A DNA stretch of 64,000 bases. Origin: Erythrophleum ivorense (Eukaryota; Streptophyta; Magnoliopsida; Fabales; Fabaceae). The notes beneath the pieces are model-generated. The model was not told where the DNA came from. It searched no databases and worked only from the letters and a program-made list of their open reading frames with translations. Below, piece after piece: positions 35,095-47,000 of the stretch (its first letter is position 1; the number at the start of each line of letters is the position of its first letter). The DNA lies in NCBI GenBank assembly GCA_026724425.1, contig JAIUCV010000009.1, positions 23,577,846-23,641,845 of the forward strand. Reading direction: 5' to 3'. The translations under genes and the position numbers were made by a program.

Positions 35095-38000
35095 GTTAGT
35101 AAATCTTTTCTGTTCTACTGATGAGAGCCAATTTACAATATGTGCAGTGATATGTGATTTATTTATTTTTAATCACTATAAACAGATATAACAAAGAACG
35201 TGATAAAAATTTAGACTTGGTGAAATTGAGCTCTAGCTTGTTGCGTTAGAAATGACTGGAATTGTTCAGCATTAATGTGAACATTGTTTGGGATGCTAGC
35301 AGATAGAGAATTGCCCAAAAATTGCATTCATGTTTCTTGCGTTCAGGATTTATTTACTGCCACGGTTATTGTATTACTTAACTTTGTGGTGATCCAGCCT
35401 TTAGTTTCATTGTAATGTTGCTTCACTTCTAAAAGTGAACGCTCCATCTTGAGCAGAAGAAATTTTTGTTCCATTAAAATGTTTTTTTTTTTTTGGGTTT
35501 TCCTTCAAATGAAAGAATTTGTAACTTTGATGATGATTCTTGACAAGGTCAGAGTAATTGGGAACAAGCATCGATAAATTATGGGTGCAAAGAAGTTCAT
35601 TATAGTGTATGTTGACCTATGAAGCATTGATACAAGACACATGGATGCAAACATGCTTAAATATCCACCCATGCACACTTTTACGTGGTGGTTGGCATCC
35701 TTCATGTATTGGGGACCAAAAATCTCTCTCTAAAAGATACAATAATTGCAAGAGGAGAGATAAACTTGAATTAGGGAGAGATATTTTTAACCAACACTAA
35801 ATTTGAAAGATATTAGCCTCCACACAAAAGTTAGTACATTAGGATCCAATATAAAAAGTAAGATTTATTAAATAATCCATTATCTATCATAAAATCTAAA
35901 ACTACGTTTCTACAATTGAAAATAATCAAACAAGGAGAGAGAGTTGTAAGTTTTGGATTTAGAATATTTTGGCATGTGCAATACTCAAGTCAACTCTGCC
36001 TATGACGAGCCTTGATACAAATTATTTTTTCGTAGCTGGTCTCAAGCCCGACAAAAAGAAGAGGGTTGTGTTAGGCAATCGACAGTCAATGTAAAACTTT
36101 GTTGAATCTTTATGACATGGACAATCAATATATTAAATGTAATGCTAGGGCATTGCCCGGAAGTAACGCGCTATATAGGTCAAGTACAGTGACAAATGAG
36201 CAAGAGCCGCTGCATCGTCGCCTGAGTGTAGTGAAAAATAAGCAAGGGCTTTCACATTTTTGTGAACGAATGTGGGTAAAGAAGTTAGTTCACGAGAGTA
36301 AAATTTGTTTTGGGACTTGGAATATAGGTACACTTACGGGTAAGTCAATGGAAATAATAGATATCATGATTAGGAGGAAGATTAATTTTATATGTTTACA
36401 AGAAACTAAATGGGTAGGAGAAAAAGCGAAAGAATTAAACACTTCGGGTTTTAAACTTTGGTACACTGGAAAGGCTAAATCTAAAAATGAGGTAGGTATA
36501 ATTATAGATAAGTTTTGGAAAAATGTTATAGTGGATGTAAAAAGGTTAGGAGATAGAATCATTGCATTAAAGTTAGTAGTAGAAAAAGAAATCTTTAATG
36601 CTATTAGCGCCTATGCACCACAAGTAGGATTAGAAGAATTTCACAAAGTAAAGTTTTGGGAGGATTTAGAATGTTTAGTTCAGAAAATACCATTAAGAGA
36701 AAAGATTTTTCTAGGAGGGGATCTAAATGGTGATGTGGGAAGTGTATCTTCAGGTTACGAGGGTGTTCGTGGAGATTATGGCATAGGGGAACCAAATGCA
36801 GAGAGTAAAACTATTTTAGACTTTTCATTGAAGTTCGATCTCATATTAGCTAACACTTGTTTTAGAAAATATGAGGAACATCTTATCACGTACAAAAGTG
36901 GAAAGGTATGTTCTCAAATTGATTTCTTTCTTATAAGGAAATCAGATAGAAAACTTTGCATGGATTGCAAAGTTATACTTGGAGAGAGTTTAACTACTCA
37001 ACATAGAGTTTTGGTTATGGATGTATGAGTTAGGAGGAGAGTAAAAAGTAAAGGCGAAAATAGGGTGTTAAAGATTAAGTGGTGACAACTAAAGGGGGAT
37101 AAAGAAAAGAATATGCAGAAACGGATTGTAAAGGAAGGACCTTGGGAAATACAAGGAAGTGCTAACGATATATGGAATGGAATGGTTAAAGATATTAGGA
37201 AAGTGGCAAAGGAAATATTAGGTGAATCAAAAGGTTTTGGACCTAGAGATAAAGAATCCTGATAGTGTGATCAGCAAATGTGCAAGATAAGGTTAAAGTA
37301 AAGAGGGAGTGTTATAAAGTGTGATCATTATGCAAGAGTAATGAAAATTGGGAGAAATATAAAGTAGCTAAGAAAGACACTAAGAAGGCAGTAGCGAAGT
37401 GAGAACGAGGGCATTCGATGGGTTATACCAATCTTTAGGTACTAAAGTTGGAGAAAGAAATATTTACAAGTTAGCTAAAAGTAGGAAAAGAAAGACAAGA
37501 AACGTGGACCAAGTAAAATGTATTAAGGATGAAGAAGGGAAAGTCTTGGTCACGGAACGAGATATTAGAGAACGGTGGAAGAGTTATTTTCATAGGCTTT
37601 TTAATGAAGGCTACGAGATTTCATTGTAATTGGATAGATTAGACACTAGAGAAGAAGATCAAAATTATACTTTTTATCGTCGAATTTGTGAGACAGAGAT
37701 AAAAGAAGTATTAAAGCTAATGGAAAATGGCAGAGCAGTTGGACTGGATAATATATCTATTGAAGTATGGAAGGGTTTAGGAGTAAAAGGTATAAGTTTG
37801 CTTACAAAGTTATTTAATGAAATTATGAGATCTAAGAAAATGCCAAATGAGTGGAGGAGAAGTTCTTTAATTCTTATTTATTAGAGTAAGGGAGACATTC
37901 AAAATTGTGCACATTATAGAGGAATTAAGCTCATGAGCCACACTATGAAACTATGGGAAAGAGTAATTGAGCGACGATTAAGGAAAGAGACCCAAGTTAC

Positions 38001-41000
38001 AGAGAATTAATTTGGTTTTATGCCAGGAAAGTCAACTATGGAAGCAATATATTTGTTGTGAAGATTAATGGAGCGATATTGAGAGAATCAAAGAGATTTA
38101 CACATAGTGTTTATCGATTTGAAAAAAGCATATGATAGAATACCAAGAGAAGTTCTATGGAAGGCTCTGGAAAAAAAAAAGAGTTCGTATAGTTTATATT
38201 CTAACAATACAAGATATGTATGATGAGGCTACAACTAGGATAGTAACAAAAGGTGGATCTACAGAAGATTTTTCGATAACTATTGGTTTACATCAAGGGT
38301 CAACTCTGAACCCTTATCTTTTTACTCTAGTATTGGATGTACTTATTGAACATATCCAGGAGTCGGTGCTACGGTGTATGCTTTTTGCAGACGATATTGT
38401 CTTAGTTGAAAAATCGAGAGTGGAAATGAATGAGAAGTTGGAAAGGTGGAGGTTAGTTTTGGAAACTCATGGATTTCGTTTAAATAAAAGTGAAACGGAG
38501 TATATGGAGTATAAGTTTAGTAAGAGACACACCACTTCTAACGCAGAAGTGAAAATTGGAGAATATATTATACCACAAGTTACACGATTTAAATATCTTG
38601 AATCTGTCATACAACATAACGGAGAAATAGAAGAAGACGTAACACATAGGATTCAAGCGGGGTGGATGAAATGGAGGAGTGCTTTGAGTGTTATTTGTGA
38701 TAGAAGAGTACCACTCAAACTTAAGGGTAAATTCTACCGTACAACTATAAGACCTGCAATGTTACATGGACTGAGTGTTGGGTAATAAAAAGTCAACAAG
38801 AGAATAATTTCAATGCTGCAGAGATGAGAATATTGCGTTGGATGAGTGGACACACTAGACGAGATTGGATTAGAAATGAATACATTAGAGAGAAGGTGGA
38901 AGTCGCACCTATTGTGAAAAAGATTGTAGAATCAAGACTTAGATGGTTCGGTCATGTCAGGAGGAGACCTATAGAAGCCCCAGTTAGGAGAGTAGATGAG
39001 ATGGAGAATAGTCCAATAATTAGAGGTTGAAGAAGACTAAGAAAAACTACAGGAGAAATTATTAAAAGAGATTTAGATGTAAATAGTTTGTCTAAAAATA
39101 TGATTTACGATAGGTGTTTATGGCGTCGATTGATTCATGTAGCCGACCTCACTTAGTGAGAAAAGGCTTTGTTGTTATTGTTGTTGTTGTTGTTGTGCAA
39201 TACCCAAGTCCTAGTTTTGAGTTTCCCATTTAATGAGTCTTAAAAAAAAAAAAAAGGGGATGTTGCCTTATGTAGAAATGGTAGAGAAAGAGCTGAGAAA
39301 ATATATTTAAATTTGAGAATGAATACTGCTGTATATTTACAAGTAAAGGCCAACTTATTTATAAACCCAAGGCTAAGGCAAAAAATACAATAGTACCCCA
39401 AGAGTGAGGTTAATTACAAGAAAAACAAATAGGGAAAATAAATAAAGAAAAAATAGGATTTTCACACTATCCCTCAAACTGTGGAATATGTCAATCATTA
39501 CTAGCTTGGATAAAAGAACATCCAACTGGGTTATTGGAATTACATTGGTTAGAATATCCGTTGTTTGTAGATGTCCAGCTGTATAAATCACCTTAAAGTT
39601 TCCCTTTTCTATTTTTTTCTTTGATAAAATGCTAGTTTATTTCAACATGTTTGATTCTGTCATGATAGACTGGGTTTTTTGCTTGCAGTTTGGTTATCAC
39701 ATAGTAGTTTCATAGATGCTGAGGTAGGGAATTGAAATTAGTTGAGAAGCCTTTTTAACTATATTCCTTCACAAATTCCGTAAGCCATAGCTCAAAATTC
39801 GACTTTAGCATTGCTTTGGGCTACAATTTATTGCTTTTTTCTTTTTCAAATAACAAGGTTACCCTAGACATAGGTACAATACCCTAAGGTTAACTGTCTG
39901 TCAGTGGTAGATCCAGCCTAGTTTGCATCAGGGAAAACTTCTATGGTCCTCCTAGTTCTTTTTTTTTGAAAAACAGTCCTTTTCTTGGTGCCATTTTTAA
40001 GTAATAGAAGATTCTTCTAGGTGTTCTTTAGTAGAACTATTCATAAACTAACTTGCCACACCTACTAAGAAGTTAATATCTGATCTAGTATGAAAAAAAT
40101 ATATCAATTTCCTCACCAATCTTTGGTACATACCTTTATCAACAGGAGCAATATATTTTTTTATCCCAATTTTGTTTGATGGATTCATGAGAGTATCAAC
40201 TAGTTTGCAAACAAGCATACCAATTTCCCTTAGCAAGTCAAGAGTATATTTCTTTTAGGATATCGAAATCCCTTTTCTAGATCAAGCCATTTCCATTCCC
40301 TAAAAATACTTTAAGTCTCCCAAGTATTTAATCTCAAAGGCCTTGCTTAGGACTTTCTTGATGTGAGTGACTTCTTCATTGTTCCTAGTTACAATAATAT
40401 CGTCTACATAAACAATGAGAACAGTAATCTTACCCATTGATACTTTGATGAAAGAGGGTCATTTGTTTACCCTTGTATCAATCCATGCTGCTTGATTACC
40501 TTTGTAAACCTTTCAAGCTACGTTCTCGAGATCCCATATAGAGGTTTTTGTATTCTACATATTAGGTTGGCATTGTTGGAATTTTTCAAACTTGGCAATA
40601 TCTCCATGTAAACTTCCTCATCCAAGTCCCCATTGAGGAATGGTTTTTTATGTCAAGTTGATGAAGCTTCTAATCAAGATTAATTACTGTAGACAAAAGA
40701 ACCCTAATTGTATATAGCTTTTCTACAAGAGCAAAAGTCTCTTGGTAATTTATTCTATGTTTGTGTGAAGCGTTTTGCAACCAATCTCGCCTTGCACCTT
40801 TCAACACACTGACATCAGCCTTGTATTTCAAATTGAATATCCATTTGCAACCCACTGGTTGTTTTCCTTATGGTCTTTGAGTGAGCTGCCATGTGTAATT
40901 CTTTTTAAGAGCCTAGAGCTCTTCATTCATGGCTTCTCTCCACTTTGGGTGCTTGAGGGCTTCTTCTATACTATTTGGAAGTTTAATACTATCCAGGTTA

Positions 41001-44000
41001 GCTATAAATGTCCTGTAACTAGAAGACAACCTTTCATAGGATACAAAGTGAAAGATTGGATGCTGGGTACATGATCTAGTTCTTGTTCTTCATGCAATAG
41101 GAAGGTGAATGTTAGTAGAAACTTTAGAATCATCATTACCTTGATTGCTTTATGTGCTTTCTATAGGAGTTAGACTTGGCTCAGATTGGCAATGCTCTTA
41201 GATAATGCATTGCTGCTCAATTTTCTTGTTGTGCCTTGAAAACACTTCGAGCTCCTTGGTAGCCCCTTGATTTAGAGTTTTAGGTGTCTCAAGTTTAGGT
41301 AAGTAGCTTGGCATTGGCTTGGGTGTAAAAGAGATAACCTCCCCCTGAACCTGAGTCTTAGGGTAATATAGCACTTGTTTAAGAAAGATAATATCCATGG
41401 AGGTATAAAATTTTCAAGTGAGAGGAGAATATAACCCTTTTGATGTTTGGAATATCTAAGGAAAACACACTTCACAAATTTTGGGTTAAGTTTGCTTCTT
41501 TGTTGTTAAAGGATATGAATATATGCAACACACCCAAACACTTTGAGAGGGAGATTAGTGAAGATATGGGTTTGAGGGAAGGCTTTGAGGGCATGCAATT
41601 GATAAGATAAGTTGCAGTTAGAATAGCCTCATGCTAGTATTGCTTAGGGACATTATTTATAAACATAAGGGATCAAGTAACTTCAAGAAGATGTTTGTTT
41701 TTCCTCTCAGCTATACCATTTTGTTGAAGAGTACAAGCATAGGAGCTCTAGTAGACAATACCATTTTTGAGAAAAAACTTCCCAAGGACTGAGTTAAAGT
41801 AGTCCTTAGCATTATCGGTCTTAAAGATTTGATTTTTTTTGAAAAATTGATTTTGAATCATGGAGTGAAAGTTTTGGACAATGGAGGTAGTTTTAGGCTT
41901 ATCTTTCATATGAAAAACCTATGTAATATGAGTGTGATCATCAAAGAAGGAAAGGAACCAACGGGTACCGATTATACTTTAAACATGGGATGGTCCTTAG
42001 ATATCACTGTGAATCATAGAAAAAGGATGTGATGGTTTGTAAACATGAGTGGGATAAGTGTTACAGTTGTGTTTGGATAACTAACAAACTTCACATTTAA
42101 AACTTTTTGGACTTTCGATAAATAGTGTAGGAAACATCTTGGACAAGTACATAAAATTTGGGTATCCCAAATGTTGATGACATAACATAATAGTGTAGTA
42201 TGAATTGTTTGCAAGTGTGCTCACATGGTAGGTAATCTTATTGTTAACCTTGATCTAGTAAAAACCTCTATTTTCTTTAATATTGCTAATTGTCTTCCCT
42301 AAAGCCAAATCTTTTAAAAGACAAATAGAGGAAAAGAAAACTTAGCAACATGCTTTAAGTCATGAGTCAACTTGCTAATAGAAAGCAAATTGCAAGATAA
42401 ATTTGGAACCAAGAGAACAACTTCCAATGTGAAGCTTTCAAAGATTTTTACTTTTCCAATACCAGTCACCATGGATAAAGATCCATCAACAATCCTCACT
42501 TTTATAATTATCACAGCATAGTTTGTATTCAAGGAATAATGAGGCATCTCTAGTCATATGATCTAAAACACTTGCATCAACAATCTAGGAGACATCGTCT
42601 TCTGTTCGAGCATGAAGAGCATTTAAAAATGTACCTTTTTGTGCTATAGTAGTAGTGGTAACACTAGAGGTGGACGATGAACTTTGATTGATCAACTTTT
42701 GAAGCCACTCTATTCGTTCTTTGCTAAAGAAGGGAGGTTCATTTGTCAGTTTCTTCCTCTTTTCTGAAGTGGCAGCATAGCCTCTGTGTTCTTCTTGTTT
42801 ATTTGGCTTCCTATCCATTGGTTTTTTGTGGATCTTCCGACATTTTTCACTGAGTATGACCTATGCATCTATAGTGGTCATAACAAGGACTTCCCTTCTT
42901 TGCTTTCTTGGCATGATTTTGGTTCCTTCTTCTGAATGCAATGGTAGAACCCTTAGATAGAGTTGTAGGAGTTATATTGGTTTCCAACATAAGTTTCTTT
43001 CTGCTATCCTCCCTTCGTATCTCAGAGAAAGCAATTTTGGGTAAAGGTATTGGCTTTGAACCTAGAATTTTTCCTCTTACTTCTTTGAGGGATGAGTCCA
43101 AGCCTTCAAGGAATTTAAAAACTCTTTCTTTCTCCACAATGTCCCTGTATTTCTTTGCATCTTTAGGACAAGTACAATCTAGGTTCTCAAAGACATCCAG
43201 TTGTTGCCACAAATGTATCAGTGTGGTGAAATATTGGGTACTGACAACTCTTCGTATTTGAGATCATGAAGAGTACCTTTGATCTCAAATAATTCAAAAT
43301 TGTTGTCTTTATCAGAATATGTCTCCTTTGAACCTATCCAGATTTCATGGGCAGTGTCATAAAACATAAATCCTACTTGATATTGTTGTCCATGGTATTG
43401 ACTAACTAGGACATGACCATATTGTTTCCCGTGCTCCCTATCTTTTACTTTGTGTCCTTTTCTGATTGGACAGCAGCATCATTAGGGTAATCATCTTTAC
43501 CCTTGTCTGAGACAAACATCATCTAGGACTTGGCCCACTGCAAGTAGTTGTGGCCGTTTAACTTATGTCTTGTGATGAGTTGGATGGAGCCTTCCTTTAC
43601 ACCATGGCCAAGGAGGCCTTGTCCAGAGGACCCACTAAGAGTTTGGCTTACTTTAGTAGCCATAAGAAATTGGACAAGGTAAAGGAGGTGGCTGGTAAAC
43701 TACTGGCAGAGAGAAGGTGGTGAGGAACACACCAGAAACTGGTCACAGCTTTTTTTTTTTGGCGGGGGGGACAGTGGCTGCAGAACGGTGAGTTGAACAC
43801 CATAGCTACTAGAGAAAATGAGCTAGAAAAGGGCAGTTAGTTGAACACACCACGAACCATGTCCAAGCTGAGAAGGAGAGGGGCTGGGCTTGAAGGTAAG
43901 GAGAGGCTGTTGATTGGTTTTGGGCAAATGGTGACCAAAGAGGAGGCTCCACGCACTCTCATACGCAAAGGGTGGTTAGTTGAACACACCATGAACCATG

Positions 44001-47000
44001 TCCAAGCTGAGAAGGAGAGGGGTTGGGCTTGAAGGTGGAAAGGCTGTTGATTAGTTTTGGGCAAATGGCATTTAGACGTGCACCCTCATGTGCTGGTGTG
44101 CGAGAGATCATTTAGAAAAATAATAACGATGTGTGGCGGTGTGTGTGGTGGTGGTGGAAGTCTGGCGTCCTAGAATGGGCCAGTCAGCAATGTCTGTGGG
44201 GATTCCTAGGGTGGTTGGGTCGATTTGAGATCAAATTGTGGATGAAATGGAGCTTTAGCTAAGGAATGAAAGCCATAAAAGGGGCAAAATTGCCACAAAA
44301 CAGAAAAAGATGCCCCAGAGCAGAAAAAGAGCCTAAGGCTCTGATACCACGTAGAAATGGTAGAGAAAGAGTTGAGAAAATGTATTTAAATTTGAAAAAT
44401 GAATACTATTGTATATTTACAAGTAAAGGCCAACCTATTTATAGATCCAAGGCTAAGGAAAAAGATACAATAGTGCTCCTAGGAGTAAGGTTAATTACAA
44501 GGAAAACAAATAGGGAAAATAAATAAAGAAAAAAAAAAAAGAATTTCCACACTTTATTATAAGGACTTTGCAACATAATTTCTCAAAACATTTCCTTAAC
44601 TAAGAAGGGTGTTAACACATATGATCAAAGTATTCACTTAGAACCAAAGCATTATGGAGGAAATCTTCTCTTTTTATTGATAGAATTACCAATCTCTTTT
44701 GTTTCTTTAGCTCACTTTTACCTTTTTTTTCTTTAAAAAAAAAAATCAGCAACTTGTCAACCATAATTTTTTTTTAACACGTATGTGAGTTAGTTTGACA
44801 CATTTTATCACCGTATCATGGGAACATCTGTGTCTAACACATCTCCAACACCTTGACATGCCTGAGAAGCATGTTTGTTTTCTTTCACACGTTTGGGGCT
44901 TCAAAAGAGCATCTCCTATTCCCTAACAATTTAATTGCTTACTTGCATTCAGGTCAAGATTTGCATCAGAGGATCACATGACAATCTCTCAGGTACAATT
45001 TGAAGCTCTTTTTGCATGGTTTTGATGATTCTTTGGTCCTCTTATATTTGCTTGTTATTTATTACCCTTAGTTTTTTTCTTTTTGGCCAAGATGTATTTT
45101 TTGTCCCTTCAAATTTATTAATGCCAATTTTGTCCTTTAATTCTCCAAGCTTCATCAATGTTTTCATCTCCCCTCACTTCATTAGAACCTAAGGAAGAAT
45201 TTGATGTGGCATTCCACATGTCAAACACTTGATTATGTAAGGTGGTCAAAATGTACTTTTCATTCATACCTTAACTTTGAATCAGGCTTCAATTTTTGTC
45301 CCTCAAAATTTATTGATTCTAATTTCATCTCTTAACTCTCCAAAATTGATCAGTGTTTTCCTCACCCCTCACTCTGATAGAAACTCTAATGGCTTCACTG
45401 ATGTGGCATTCTACGTGTCAAAGAATTGACCTTGCATAATTCATACCTGGCAAACCTCATTAAAAATGGCCAAAATCAATCAACATCCACTTACATTTCC
45501 CCCAAATTATAGTTAGGGTTTGTAGAAAGTTTATGGTGCTAGAGCTGTTGCATTTAAATTTTCGTAGATTGCTCAAAAGTGGTCATTGACTCTCAATATC
45601 TGTAAATGATCAGTGGTAGAGGAGGCTAAGATTCTGCTATTACATGAAGTGGCTGAGATAAAAGAATCTTAATTTGAGTGTGTATTCGCCATGTCACCAC
45701 AATAACAGATCCTTAGCCTACTCTGATCATTGCTCATTGACAAGGACTGAGAGTCAATCTCCATCTTTGAGCAATCGAGGATAATTTTAAATGCAGCGGC
45801 TCTAGCAACCCAAACTCTATGAATTTCAAATCTAGGTTGATTTTGGCATCTGATGAGGTTTGCTAAGCATAAATTATCAATTAGGTGACGTAAAGTATAT
45901 TTTAGCCTTTCTTTCTTTTCTCTTCTTTTCTTTATCATTTTCCCCCAAAGATGTATAGTTGTGTTTTGCTGACCATTGTATAGTTGCCTGAAGGTCAAAG
46001 GTGTTTTTGCATTTTTTTAATGGCATTATTAATTTTTCTTTAGATTCCTGACTTTTATATTGATCTGTTGATAATCTTATTTACCTCTTTTTTTTTAGGC
46101 TGAAAATTCATTTGGAGACTCAAAAAAGTCTGAGCTACCCGGATATGCTGTGAGTTTCATTCACCTGGCTGTGTTGTTTCCTTTCTTTGGCAAATTTTTT
46201 AATCACGTTCACTGGTTTTTAACATGAGTGATTTTTTGTTTCCTAAAATAGGTTTTAAATACCTCTAAAGGCTCTATAGTAATAGAACTTTACAAGGAAA
46301 GTGCTCCTGAAGTTGTTGATGAATTTATTGACTTATGGTGAGTACTGGGCCTATTACTATGTGGTATGTACTTTTTATATATTTTTTTTTCTTTTTGGGG
46401 AGATTTTTCATCTCCTTTTGTTTTGCTTCTTGCACACTTTTTTCCCCCCTACTCATATTGTGAGGTTGGAGCTGGGGAAGAAATTTTTAGGTTTGAATTT
46501 TATCTTAACAATTATAATTTTGGCCCCTGAAATTGGGATCAATTTTCAATTGGGTTCTTATAAACTTTTCTTCTCCAAATCCTGCTGGAAGTATCACAGT
46601 TTCACTGGAGATGGAAAGTCCTCAAATTAATACATTCCATTTCATCGTTTTCTGCCTTCAATAAGTTGGTTCCATCTATATTTGAGCCAAATTGGAAAAG
46701 CGGGGGAAATAACAAAGGATTTCAATGAGATGGTTCCATCTAGATTTTAGGCGCCAAAGGCGCATTATGCCCTTTATATTTAGTTGGTAAAGTATTTGGA
46801 GTTATAAGTGCAAGATTCACATTATATGCTTATGCATTTTTCTGTTTAAACAATAAATGGAACTAAAAATCGACATATTAGACCATAGCCATTATGGGCT
46901 TATTAAGCTAAGGCTGAGCAGTTTTTTGTCTAGCTTTCTGGATATATACTGTTGGGTATTCATTGACTGATTAGACTATTAGGAAGGCTTTAGTTTTTAT

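Larger units (their letters stand above)
35992..39193 (+). mobile_element. Nearly full-length RTE-type LINE in intron 2
   Basis: A 3202-bp non-LTR element flanked by a 17-bp duplication with one mismatch: TGTGCAATACTCAAGTC (35975-35991) and TGTGCAATACCCAAGTC (39194-39210). It ends in a (TTG)n tail (about 39169-39193), typical of plant RTE elements instead of poly(A). It encodes an AP-type endonuclease followed by a reverse transcriptase in the same orientation as the host gene. Stops and frameshifts have inactivated it. Confidence 0.9.
39271..44551 (-). mobile_element. Ty1-copia retrotransposon, reverse, degraded, in intron 2
   Basis: A 5281-bp element with two short LTRs of about 200 bp (39271-39466 and 44350-44551), beginning GTAGAAATGGTAGAG and ending TTTCACA/TTCCACA on the plus strand. 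The flanks CCTTA (39266-39270) and CTTTA (44552-44556) form a duplication with one mismatch. The tRNA-Met primer site is complementary to 44337-44349 next to the right LTR, and a purine-rich tract adjoins the left LTR, so the element reads right to left, antisense to the host gene. Gag, integrase and reverse transcriptase remains lie between. Confidence 0.88.

Noticed and set aside
34943..35191. An 82-codon single-exon gene
   Set aside because: It is exon 2 of the cyclophilin gene read through its GTTAGT donor into intron 2.
45669..45998. A 109-codon minus-strand frame in intron 3
   Set aside because: It overlaps one arm of the inverted repeat and has no domain; coding is not supported.
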